NCBI GenBank assembly: GCA_009787485.1
Contig: WQWP01000064.1
Coordinates: 1-12,745 of the forward strand
Source: Lentimicrobiaceae bacterium
GTDB lineage: Bacteria; Bacteroidota; Bacteroidia; Bacteroidales; WCHB1-69
Length of the DNA stretch: 12,745 bases
Reading direction: 5' to 3'
Part shown: positions 1 to 6,442 of the stretch, in pieces
How the letters are laid out: every line of letters starts with the position of its first letter
Position numbering within the stretch: position 1 is the first letter of the stretch
Notes under the pieces: generated by a model
What the model saw: only the letters and a program-made list of their open reading frames with translations
Database searches by the model: none
Told to the model about the DNA's origin: nothing
Program-made: the position numbers and the translations under genes

Positions 1-264
1 ATGCTGCTACAAAACGAATTAGTGAGCGAGGAAGAACTATCCTTAGTAAAATCCTATCTGCTGGGCGAGTTTCTTCGCGAAGTAGATGGCTCGGTTTCCT
101 ACCAAAAGAAATTCTCCTATTGGAATGATTTTCAATTGAATGAAACAGAAATGCAAGAGATGATAGATGCGCTGCATGCTATTACTCCGCAAATGATACA
201 GATGTTGTCGAAGCAATATCTTGTGCCTGAAAGTTTTACCACTATTGTGGTAGGGAAAATGTAA
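1..264 (+). CDS. M16 family (insulinase-type) zinc peptidase, C-terminal fragment
   Basis: This is the last 87 codons of a gene that begins upstream of the window; the ATG at position 1 is probably an internal methionine. The piece reads as the end of an M16 peptidase C-terminal domain: a helix with SEEELSLVKSYLLGEFLREVDG, an aromatic-rich stretch (FSYWNDF), then ITPQMIQMLSKQYLVPESFTTIVVGK, close to the usual M16 ending in which a 'YL.P..' segment leads to a final strand ending in VVGK. In the family the N-terminal domain holds the HxxEH zinc site and the C-terminal domain closes the substrate chamber, so no catalytic residue can be checked here. The gene ends only 12 bp from the stop of the convergent vWA gene. 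No obvious terminator hairpin separates them. The family call is by sequence resemblance. Confidence 0.75.
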   Translation: MLLQNELVSEEELSLVKSYLLGEFLREVDGSVSYQKKFSYWNDFQLNETEMQEMIDALHAITPQMIQMLSKQYLVPESFTTIVVGKM

Positions 265-276
265 AATCTCAGCCTT

Positions 277-2199
277 TTATTTCTTTATAATTTTCTCGCT
301 AAACCATCTCCCCTTATAAAACACTTTTACAAAATAAATACCTGTTGATAATCTAGATACATTTATATCAATGATATTTCGTGCAGGCGAGTTAAAACCG
401 TAAAGTGTTTTGCCTGTCATATCCACAAGGTAAATATCTTTCACATCGTCTTTTTTTGTTTCGATTTTCAAGATATCGCTGCATGGATTGGGATATACTT
501 TGATAATGTTCGATACCGTGAATTTATCGGCATCTTCTTCTGCTTTTTCATCATAAGGATTGGGAACGAACCTATCGGTTGGCTCGGTATTTCTATTTTG
601 CTTTGCCCATTTAGTGTTGTTGCAGTCGGGCATTTTGGTATATTGCTTGATAACCCGCACCATCGCATCATTCAGTTTTTCAACATCGTATTTATCCGTT
701 GTGGGTTTAATATGCGCATTTCCTATGCCACTGTCGTCTGTCAAAAACAAATAAGTACCGTTGGTTGCCAACGCAAAAGTACGCATCAAATACTCTCCGT
801 CTTTCTGAATATCGCTGCAAGCAATCGGAACTATGCGGATTCCTTTTTCAGCTGCCAAACGCAATTGCGATTCAAGTAGTGCAATATTTTCAGGATTAGT
901 GTGCGAAGGGGCATCCAAAACGATGAAAAGGATACGCGCCAAGGCAGTGTCATCCCAATCTTCGTTGGCAACACTTTCATACAAAGCTACATCCACTGCT
1001 TCAGGATAATCTCCGCCACCGGCAGCCGATTGTTCTCTCAGAAAATCAAGCGTTTCATTCATATCATTGCTGAATGAAGATTTGCGTGTCAGGTACGCAT
1101 CGCCGTGGTCGCGATACACAAGACAGCCTGTCCGTAGTTGCAATTCATGCTCGAAGTGAGCTTTTTGAATGATATCGTCCAATTCTGCTTGTAAATAACG
1201 CATTTCATCTCCCATCGAGCCGGTCGCATCAATCATAAAAAACAGGTCAACTTTATTCCGTTCATTACACCTAACGTCTATTTGAGCTGTATTGATGCCT
1301 TGTTCAAAGGGCGTTACCTTAGCTACTTCGGCGTTTTTTCCTTCGTATTCAAATACGAGTTTCAGACCATTAGTGTTGGTTTCAACTTCCGACTTAAAAA
1401 AATCAAGCCACAGTTCGGCTTTGCCTGTGTTATCGGTTTTTGCTTGCCAGAGGATATCACCCTCGCTGTTTTTCAGCGTTACGTCTGCATTGGATAGCGG
1501 CATTCCCTGTTTGTTGGTTAATTGTGCAATGTAGCGATGTAGCGGAGTAAAACCCCACATATCGGTATATCGGCGAAAATCTTTTTTCAGAATATCACCC
1601 CATAAATGCCACTTGGCAAAGTCATTAACCTCGCCTGCTGTGAGCAGACCGGATTTTATATTGCTTTTGGCAGGAGTAATAAAACCTCCGGGCGTTTTAC
1701 GCACTTCGTCTCCTGTTAATTTAGAACTGGAAGTTGTTACATCGCTACTAAATATCGGAGGTACATATTCCACCACCACTTCGTTCAATTCGGTAGAAGC
1801 ACAATTCACCACAAAGTCAATAAACTTCACTTCCGAACTCGATATATAAATACCTGTTTGAATATGCAAACTTGGGCAGTTTAAAGCTCCACCGGCAGTA
1901 AGGTCGTATATACCTGCTGCAATACCAAAGATTGAGTATTCGCCTTGATCGTCGGTGTATGCCCCATTGATCGCTTTACCATCCTGTTTTAAAAGGATTT
2001 GAAGGAATGGAACTGCAATGCCATCCGAATCTTTTACGACCCCTTTAATGGTACTTTGGGCGTAAAGAATGTTCACTGTCAGCAAACACAAAACGGCTAC
2101 AATTAATTTTTTTATGCTAACAAACGAGAAACTTCTAAGTAATTTCTTCATAAGTAATGATCTGCTCTCTTTTATTTTCAATGAAGCTAACTTTTTCAT
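277..2199 (-). CDS. T9SS-secreted protein with vWA domain and carboxypeptidase-regulatory-like domains
   Basis: 640 aa. A signal peptide ends near YAQ (residues 46-48). Met17 (codon at 2149-2151) is an equally plausible start and would give a more standard 32-aa signal. Residues about 50-135 form a carboxypeptidase-regulatory-like beta domain (TIKGVVKDSDG...TDDQGEYSI). Residues about 222-300 look like a second such Ig-like domain (LTNKQGMPLSNADVTL). A von Willebrand A domain spans about 315-520. Its metal-binding MIDAS motif is D324-A-T326-G-S328, a DxTxS form, supported by GGGDYPEAV (394-402) and D429 in LDAPSH. The end (568-640) is a type IX secretion sorting domain: VYPNP, MTGKTLY, STGIYFVKVF. 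The family knowledge is that vWA domains bind protein ligands through a metal. The inferred role is a surface or secreted binding protein; no partner is identifiable. Gene convergent with the M16 gene; repeat element A lies upstream of its start. Confidence 0.9.
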   Translation of the reverse strand: MKKLASLKIKESRSLLMKKLLRSFSFVSIKKLIVAVLCLLTVNILYAQSTIKGVVKDSDGIAVPFLQILLKQDGKAINGAYTDDQGEYSIFGIAAGIYDLTAGGALNCPSLHIQTGIYISSSEVKFIDFVVNCASTELNEVVVEYVPPIFSSDVTTSSSKLTGDEVRKTPGGFITPAKSNIKSGLLTAGEVNDFAKWHLWGDILKKDFRRYTDMWGFTPLHRYIAQLTNKQGMPLSNADVTLKNSEGDILWQAKTDNTGKAELWLDFFKSEVETNTNGLKLVFEYEGKNAEVAKVTPFEQGINTAQIDVRCNERNKVDLFFMIDATGSMGDEMRYLQAELDDIIQKAHFEHELQLRTGCLVYRDHGDAYLTRKSSFSNDMNETLDFLREQSAAGGGDYPEAVDVALYESVANEDWDDTALARILFIVLDAPSHTNPENIALLESQLRLAAEKGIRIVPIACSDIQKDGEYLMRTFALATNGTYLFLTDDSGIGNAHIKPTTDKYDVEKLNDAMVRVIKQYTKMPDCNNTKWAKQNRNTEPTDRFVPNPYDEKAEEDADKFTVSNIIKVYPNPCSDILKIETKKDDVKDIYLVDMTGKTLYGFNSPARNIIDINVSRLSTGIYFVKVFYKGRWFSEKIIKK

Positions 2200-2295
2200 G
2201 CCATTTATGTTTTTAATTTATACTAAATTTATTGACTTGCTCACTCATACTATAAATATTAGTTAAATATTTCAAAATTTAATTTTCCCCACTTG

Positions 2296-2490
2296 CGTTT
2301 AACGTGCCGGCATATTGCCGCAGTTGCGGCTTCCACACACTTTCCAACGAGCCAACGGCGGCGAAAGTAGTAATTATTTTTAAACGACGGTAATGCCGCC
2401 ATTGTGCCAAACTGCTCGTGGCTGTTGCACAACCCCTGAAAGCCTTGGTGTGTAGTTGTGCAACGGCTACGCTCGTTGTAGGCAGGCGTG
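2296..2490 (-). repeat. GC-rich palindromic intergenic element A (attC-like)
   Basis: Lies between the stop of the membrane protein (2495) and the start of the vWA gene. It is far richer in G+C than its AT-rich flanks. The part starting AACGTGCCGG (2301) aligns with element C over about 110 bp, sharing TTCCACA, TCCAACGAG and the AATTATT...AAACGA block. An imperfect inverted repeat pairs 2315-2330 with 2395-2410 (12 of 16 identical plus two wobbles). A second hairpin, GTTGCACAAC (2424-2433) with GTTGTGCAAC (2455-2464), is a perfect 10-bp stem and could act as a terminator for the upstream gene. On the - strand the distal end reads GTTAAAC, which fits the integron R' consensus GTTRRRY. No matching R'' end was found, so the attC reading is tentative. 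Confidence 0.6.
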
Positions 2491-2494
2491 CCTA

Positions 2495-3469
2495 TTATTC
2501 GTTTTGTTTCTTTTCAACGATACATTCATTCCTTACAATTATTCCTTTAGCTTCTAATTTGTCCTTAAGGTAAAGCCATGTTTTATCTCTTAAAGTTCCA
2601 GCTTGATAACGTTTATTTCTAAAGTCGTTAGTTATTATTCTCATACTGAATGCCTGATTTCCGAGACCTTCGAAAACAACTTCTTTGATGTCTAATAGAG
2701 GATAGATTTTCGCCATCCATATATAATTATGATTTCTGACAATTAGAGAATTTTCTGTCAATCCAAAGTAATGAATTTGCCACGACAATAAAATGAAAAA
2801 AGCTGTTCCAAATGTTACAGGGAATATTAATATACCCCAAGGATAACGTCCTATACCAGCAAAGAACATAAAGGCAAGAAGGCAAATAAAAGGCCAAAAA
2901 AATATGCCTCTAAAACTTAAAAATTGATTTCCTTTAAATGTCTCCTCTATTTCAAATCTAATTCTGTTTCTGTCAGTTTTTTGGGCTACACTTGGTTTGT
3001 ATTCTTGTTTATTTATGATAGTCTGATTTAAAAATGATTTAATTTCCCAAATATTAGAATACAAATCATCATATAGGATTTTCTCAGTTCCATCATTGAA
3101 AAATATGGCTGTCCCTTCCACTGGAAATTGAAAAATATAGCGAAATTGCATTTTCCCTTTCAATATCACATCTTTAATTTCTTTTAAAGAATAAATTTGA
3201 TTCCCAAATTTTATTGTGTGCTCGTCATGGTCAATGGTAATTTTCGGAGACCATTTCCAATACAAGTAAAGAAGCGAAAATGCTAAAATGTAAAATACGG
3301 AGCCGGCAATAGGCATAAAATAGTCTTTTGTTTCTGGTTGTTGCTGTTCTAGTAATATATCAATACCTGCAAAGATTAACAATGTCCCGATTCCACAAAA
3401 AAGCAGCAAAACAAAAACCAAAAGCGCATAAAATCTTAAAGGATGTCGTTTCGTTATAATTTTTGTCAT
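2495..3469 (-). CDS. Four-TM membrane protein with two PH-like domains (internal duplication)
   Basis: 324 aa, ATG start. I do not recognise a named family. Hydropathy shows TM1 about 11-39, TM2 about 51-72, TM3 about 185-205 and TM4 about 209-231. Each TM pair is followed by a soluble beta-rich segment ending in a helix: 75-147 (ITIDHDEHTIKFGNQIYSLKEIKDVILKG) and 235-305 (FGLTENSLIVRN...YPLLDIKEVVFEG). The parallel 'I...LKEIKDVI' and 'LLDIKEVVFEG' strands suggest that the protein is a tandem duplication of a 2TM plus PH-like unit, as in bacterial PH-domain membrane proteins. No enzymatic motif is seen. It sits alone between palindromic elements B and A, 23 bp from B's flank at its start and immediately followed by A. 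The function is unknown, possibly membrane-associated sensing or scaffolding, which is inference only. Confidence 0.75.
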   Translation of the reverse strand: MTKIITKRHPLRFYALLVFVLLLFCGIGTLLIFAGIDILLEQQQPETKDYFMPIAGSVFYILAFSLLYLYWKWSPKITIDHDEHTIKFGNQIYSLKEIKDVILKGKMQFRYIFQFPVEGTAIFFNDGTEKILYDDLYSNIWEIKSFLNQTIINKQEYKPSVAQKTDRNRIRFEIEETFKGNQFLSFRGIFFWPFICLLAFMFFAGIGRYPWGILIFPVTFGTAFFILLSWQIHYFGLTENSLIVRNHNYIWMAKIYPLLDIKEVVFEGLGNQAFSMRIITNDFRNKRYQAGTLRDKTWLYLKDKLEAKGIIVRNECIVEKKQNE

Positions 3470-3517
3470 TCGATATTTTCAGTATTATAATTGATGGTTA
3501 TCCTCTTCGCTCTCCCC

Positions 3518-3675
3518 TGCTTGCCTCTAACGTCCCGGCAGCTTGGCGAGGTAGCGGCATCGAGGTACTTGCGGCGGGGTAGTATCTTTAATTTAACTAT
3601 CTCATTTTTCAGCGTGTTAATGCCGCTATCGTGCGCGGAAACACTACATTGAAAACTTGGAAAGGCGGCTACCAT
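3518..3675 (-). repeat. GC-rich palindromic intergenic element B (attC-like)
   Basis: Fills the gap between the S41 peptidase stop (3693) and the membrane-protein start (3469). Its left part AACGTCCCGG (3529-3538) followed by TTGGCGAGGTAGCGGC (3543-3558) is nearly the same as element C. The arm GGTAGCGGCAT (3550-3560) pairs with ATGCCGCTATC (3620-3630): 10 of 11, the exception being a G-T wobble. The right part GAAACACTAC...AACTTGG (3638-3660) aligns without gaps with 6016-6038 of element C (19 of 23). On the - strand the far end reads GTTAGAGGCAAG, near but not equal to GTTRRRY. A 74-codon open frame across this element (3466-3690) has repetitive composition and overlaps both flanking features, so I treat it as spurious. 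Confidence 0.6.
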
Positions 3676-3692
3676 TGCTTTTTCAGTCATGT

Positions 3693-5060
3693 TTATTTAT
3701 TTCGTGTTATCAAATCAATTGTAAAATCCAAAGCCTTTTCTGCTTCAACATTATAATTCGGCAATGTTCCGTGAGTATTTTCATCGGTTGCGCCATAGCT
3801 ATAAAATTTCTTGAAAGAAATGCCATAAGAAAGCCCTGAATTAGGTAATTCCAAACTGATACAGTCACCAAAGCAGACAGCCAGCCCACCTGTTTCTTCT
3901 CCAACAACAGTTCCCATTTTGAAATATTTAAACGCCCATGAAAAATCAGCCGCCGCCGAAAAAGTATAATGACTTGTCAGTAAGTAAATATTGCCTTTAT
4001 AACGTAAATTGTTCTCTATAAGTTCCGTCAATTCTTCTTCATCGTAGATTTTAAATTCATTAGGATTTGTATCATCTTGCTTGTTGCCTATTACATCCGA
4101 ACACTTTACAATAACTTTACCATATTGCGCAAATGGCACAGGAGAAATATATTGGAAAAATTCATCGCCCAATGTCGAATTACCACCACCATTTTTTCGA
4201 ATATCTATAATCAAGTTTCCAATATTTTCTTTTTGTAAGATTTGAAAGGTGGAATCTAGAAATACTTTGAATCTATCAATATCCGTAAACGAATTGAATT
4301 CAATAATACCAATATTTTTATCAGGTAAAGTTCTGAAAGTATACAAATTAGATAGACCTTCCTGCAAAGGGTTTTCGCCCATTTCTTCGAACGAAATACT
4401 TTTAGCTTGCACCGAATACTTTTTCTGATTAAACATATACTCAATGTTAAAAATGCTGTCTCTATACAAAATATAAAACAGAGGAGTAAACAAAAAACGC
4501 TCTACTACTACAATTTTAAAAAACTCTTTTTCCCCGCTTACATAATTCAACATTTCCTGTACTATATCTTGTGACTGTCTGTTATTTATACTCGTTATCT
4601 GTGCGCCGACAGGAATTGTGTTTCGCATTCGAGTATAATCGTTTTTAACACTGATTGCTTTGTCGAGATTATTTATTTTTACAGAAAAAGGGAAAACCTG
4701 AACATAATGCTCCGATTCCAAAGGCGGAAAAGTGTTTGTATGTCCGTCGCCAAGTTTTGCAAGCAATGGAGCTACTTGTTTATAAAAGTAAAAGATATTT
4801 CCGCTTGGTTCAAGTTCGGATTTTACTCTTTCAATATCATTATCAAGTTGTTGTTTGGGATAAACTGCATACATATCTGGGTGTACTTTGTTTATCGTAG
4901 AAAATAGCGTGTCAATATCCTGTATCATTTGTTCTCTCGAAAGTTCTTTCAAAATTTGCGTTTGCGCCATTATTATCGTACTACTGGTAGAAAGAAGAAA
5001 TATGACAAGCCACACCCTAAATAGAGTGAAAATAGTTTTTGATAATAATATTTCTCTCAT
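3693..5060 (-). CDS. Exported S41 family serine peptidase (CtpA/tricorn-like)
   Basis: 455 aa from the ATG at 5060. An upstream in-frame TTG at 5084 would overlap DUF2442 and gives no better signal sequence. An N-terminal hydrophobic segment (residues 11-32, ending MAQ) is a signal peptide or anchor, so the enzyme acts in the periplasm or at the surface. The S41 hallmarks are the N-terminal helical region with LGDGHT (103-108, His107), a PDZ-like stretch (VGAQITSINN, 151-160), the core strand NLIIDIRKNGGGNS (282-295), the nucleophile motif TFSAAADF with Ser368, and VVGEETGG (385-392). S41 peptidases cleave C-terminal tails or unfolded peptides; the substrate here is unknown. It starts 13 bp after the DUF2442 stop, so it is probably the third gene of that operon, which is an unusual partner. 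Element B follows the stop codon directly. Confidence 0.88.
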   Translation of the reverse strand: MREILLSKTIFTLFRVWLVIFLLSTSSTIIMAQTQILKELSREQMIQDIDTLFSTINKVHPDMYAVYPKQQLDNDIERVKSELEPSGNIFYFYKQVAPLLAKLGDGHTNTFPPLESEHYVQVFPFSVKINNLDKAISVKNDYTRMRNTIPVGAQITSINNRQSQDIVQEMLNYVSGEKEFFKIVVVERFLFTPLFYILYRDSIFNIEYMFNQKKYSVQAKSISFEEMGENPLQEGLSNLYTFRTLPDKNIGIIEFNSFTDIDRFKVFLDSTFQILQKENIGNLIIDIRKNGGGNSTLGDEFFQYISPVPFAQYGKVIVKCSDVIGNKQDDTNPNEFKIYDEEELTELIENNLRYKGNIYLLTSHYTFSAAADFSWAFKYFKMGTVVGEETGGLAVCFGDCISLELPNSGLSYGISFKKFYSYGATDENTHGTLPNYNVEAEKALDFTIDLITRNK

Positions 5061-5073
5061 ATTTGTTTGAAAA

Positions 5074-5313
5074 TTATATCGCAACGCCCTCTAAGTAAAG
5101 TGTATCGTAACTCAAATCAGAATTATTAGGCCAAGTTACACTTCCCAAAAAGGTAGAAGCGGAATTAAATACATTCAAATCTTTTAACGGCTGAAACACC
5201 TCAAAACCAAGATAAGGTTTCATGTCGAAGCGTCGCCGTTCGCCATTGGCAAACCAAAGGTTGAGCATATAATTTTGCTCAGGCACAACTTTTGTTACTT
5301 TCGGATTCATCAT
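5074..5313 (-). CDS. DUF2442 domain protein
   Basis: 79 aa with two adjacent possible ATG starts (5313 and 5310). It matches the DUF2442 pattern: a short strand-turn-strand start (KVTKVVPEQNYMLNLWFANGERRRFDMKPYL), then FEVFQPLKD, the F..V and SVTWPNNSDLSYDTLYLEG ending, where W-x-N-x-x-D-L-x-x-D-x-L is the family hallmark. It begins 6 bp after the stop of the DUF4160 gene. DUF2442 and DUF4160 genes are very often adjacent in bacteria and are frequently suggested, without firm proof that I know of, to be toxin-antitoxin-like or mobile accessory pairs. No catalytic site is visible. Translational coupling with its neighbour is likely from the spacing. Confidence 0.88.
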   Translation of the reverse strand: MMNPKVTKVVPEQNYMLNLWFANGERRRFDMKPYLGFEVFQPLKDLNVFNSASTFLGSVTWPNNSDLSYDTLYLEGVAI

Positions 5314-5319
5314 AATATG

Positions 5320-5589
5320 CTATCTTAAAGGGTCAATTGTAAAAATAGTTTTTCCGTTAACAGCCAATTCCCAGTCTGCCAATAAAGCTTCGTGGTGAAT
5401 TTCAATCCATGCACGTACCAGTTTCAATTTTCTTGAATCTAAAGCACCTGCTAAAATATCTCCGTCGGGAATTGAAAGCACCACACTTTGTCCTTGATAA
5501 TCTGCATGAATATGAGGCAAAGCGTGCTGTTTGTTATCCATATACATCATCGAAATAATTATTCCATAAAACATTGAAATTGTTGCCAT
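5320..5589 (-). CDS. DUF4160 domain protein
   Basis: 89 aa. The start MATISMFYGIIISMMYMDNKQ and the following PHIHADYQGQSVVLSIPDGDILAG are diagnostic of DUF4160, including the conserved PHxHA histidines. The family then has a KLK.VRAWIEIHHEALLADWELA helix pair, seen here at about 54-73. It is the first gene of a DUF4160-DUF2442-S41 operon, led by a well-formed promoter about 30 bp upstream. The molecular function of the family is not established to my knowledge; the conserved histidines could bind metal or nucleic acid, which is inference. ATG start at 5589 with no obvious Shine-Dalgarno, as is usual in this phylum. Confidence 0.88.
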   Translation of the reverse strand: MATISMFYGIIISMMYMDNKQHALPHIHADYQGQSVVLSIPDGDILAGALDSRKLKLVRAWIEIHHEALLADWELAVNGKTIFTIDPLR

Positions 5590-5616
5590 ACTATTTACTA
5601 TTTTCTAATTTGGGTG

Positions 5617-5648
5617 CAAATGTCTATATTTTTTTCAAGTTAGGCAAA
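5617..5648 (-). promoter_or_regulatory. Bacteroidota-type promoter for DUF4160-DUF2442-S41 operon
   Basis: On the - strand, TTTG (5648-5645) is followed after 20 nt by GACATTTG (5624-5617), one mismatch from the TAnnTTTG -7 box, and then CACC. The spacing fits the Bacteroides/Flavobacterium sigma-ABfr consensus (TTTG, about 19-21 nt, TAnnTTTG). The expected transcript start is about 20 nt before the ATG at 5589. Confidence 0.5.
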
Positions 5649-5698
5649 TGCAGCTAAAAAAAATGTCATTTCGGGCTACTTTTCGCTGCAACGATTCG

Positions 5699-6045
5699 CA
5701 GTCCCGGCATTGCCAACAACGTGCCGGGTATTGGCGAGGTAGCGGCTTCCACAACACTGTCCAACGAGTAACCGCCGCGAAAATAGCAATTATTGTCAAA
5801 CGAGGGTAGAGCCGCTATCTTGCCAATACCAAGTTGGGCGCGGTAGCAGCCTTCCCACGAAACTGTCCGATTGCAGTGTTTGTGTGTCCTGTCGAGCCGC
5901 TATGACTTGTTTAGTACGCGAGAGCTTGTCAAACCCTTCTCTCTCAAGCCCCAATGTTCTGTCTGATGACGATATTTTTTTGTCAAGTCTCTGCGATTTG
6001 TCCGATGCGGAGCAAGAAACACTACCTTTCCAACTTGGCTAAGCC
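5699..6045 (-). repeat. GC-rich palindromic intergenic element C, composite (attC-like)
   Basis: Occupies the gap between the small coiled-coil gene (stop at 6051) and the DUF4160 promoter. The core (C1, about 5718-5840) has a strong stem: GGTATTGGCGAGGTAGCGGC (5727-5746) pairs with 5811-5830 over 20 nt, 18 matches and two G-T wobbles, with a 64-nt loop. The loop is conserved with element A. GTTGGGC at 5833-5839 fits GTTRRRY. A second, more degenerate copy of the left arm and loop start follows (C2: GGTAGCAGCCTTCCCACGAA from 5842, then GCCGCTATG at 5898-5906). The right end (6016-6038) matches the right end of element B. The whole stretch contains no credible open frame. Confidence 0.6.
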
Positions 6046-6050
6046 TTTAG

Positions 6051-6407
6051 TTAAAAATACTTGCTCAGAATATCTTTTGCTCTATTCTCTGTCAAATTAA
6101 TTATGTAATCCTCATTTTTTTCGTTCACTTTTTTGCGAAATTCTTTTTTTACATTATCAATTTTCTTGTCAGGAAACTTAGTAACCCACTCATTTAGATA
6201 TTCCTTTTCTAAATCGTATAACATCATTCCTTGTCTTGCCAAATATTTAATATCGCTTTTCAGATTATCATTTTCTCTTTTCAGATTATCTCTGTTTGTA
6301 TTTCTTTTCTGAATAAAAAGAGTTATTGTAATTCCAAGGAGTGATAGTATAATTCCAAGGAGTGTGCCGCTTATTGCAAAAATGCTATTTATAATTGCTT
6401 CATTCAT
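6051..6407 (-). CDS. Small membrane-anchored coiled-coil protein, unknown function
   Basis: 118 aa, ATG start. Residues about 5-33 are one long hydrophobic segment (IFAISGTLLGIILSLLGITITLF), followed by a charged heptad-like region (KRNTNRDNLKRENDNLKSDIKYL) and more charged helix to the end. The predicted topology is an N-terminal membrane anchor with a cytoplasmic or periplasmic coiled coil. No family is recognised. It starts 35 bp downstream of the 997-aa protein's stop and might be read through from it, but the composition and position next to element C also fit a separate cassette gene. No promoter box is visible in the short gap, which holds a 9-bp direct repeat ATTGTTAAT (6421-6429 and 6435-6443). 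Confidence 0.65.
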   Translation of the reverse strand: MNEAIINSIFAISGTLLGIILSLLGITITLFIQKRNTNRDNLKRENDNLKSDIKYLARQGMMLYDLEKEYLNEWVTKFPDKKIDNVKKEFRKKVNEKNEDYIINLTENRAKDILSKYF

Positions 6408-6442
6408 AATGCTTGTTTTTATTGTTAATAAACTATTGTTAA

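Noticed and set aside
3466..3690. Open frame of 74 codons on the - strand across element B
   Set aside because: It coincides with the palindromic repeat, has no recognisable domain, and overlaps the start of the membrane protein; better explained as repeat DNA.
5061..5084. TTG start for the S41 peptidase, adding eight residues
   Set aside because: It would overlap the DUF2442 gene and only lengthens the region before the signal segment; the ATG at 5060 gives a standard signal peptide.
2290..6050. CRISPR array
   Set aside because: The repeated elements are over 100 nt, palindromic, diverged and separated by whole genes, with no regular spacers and no cas genes.
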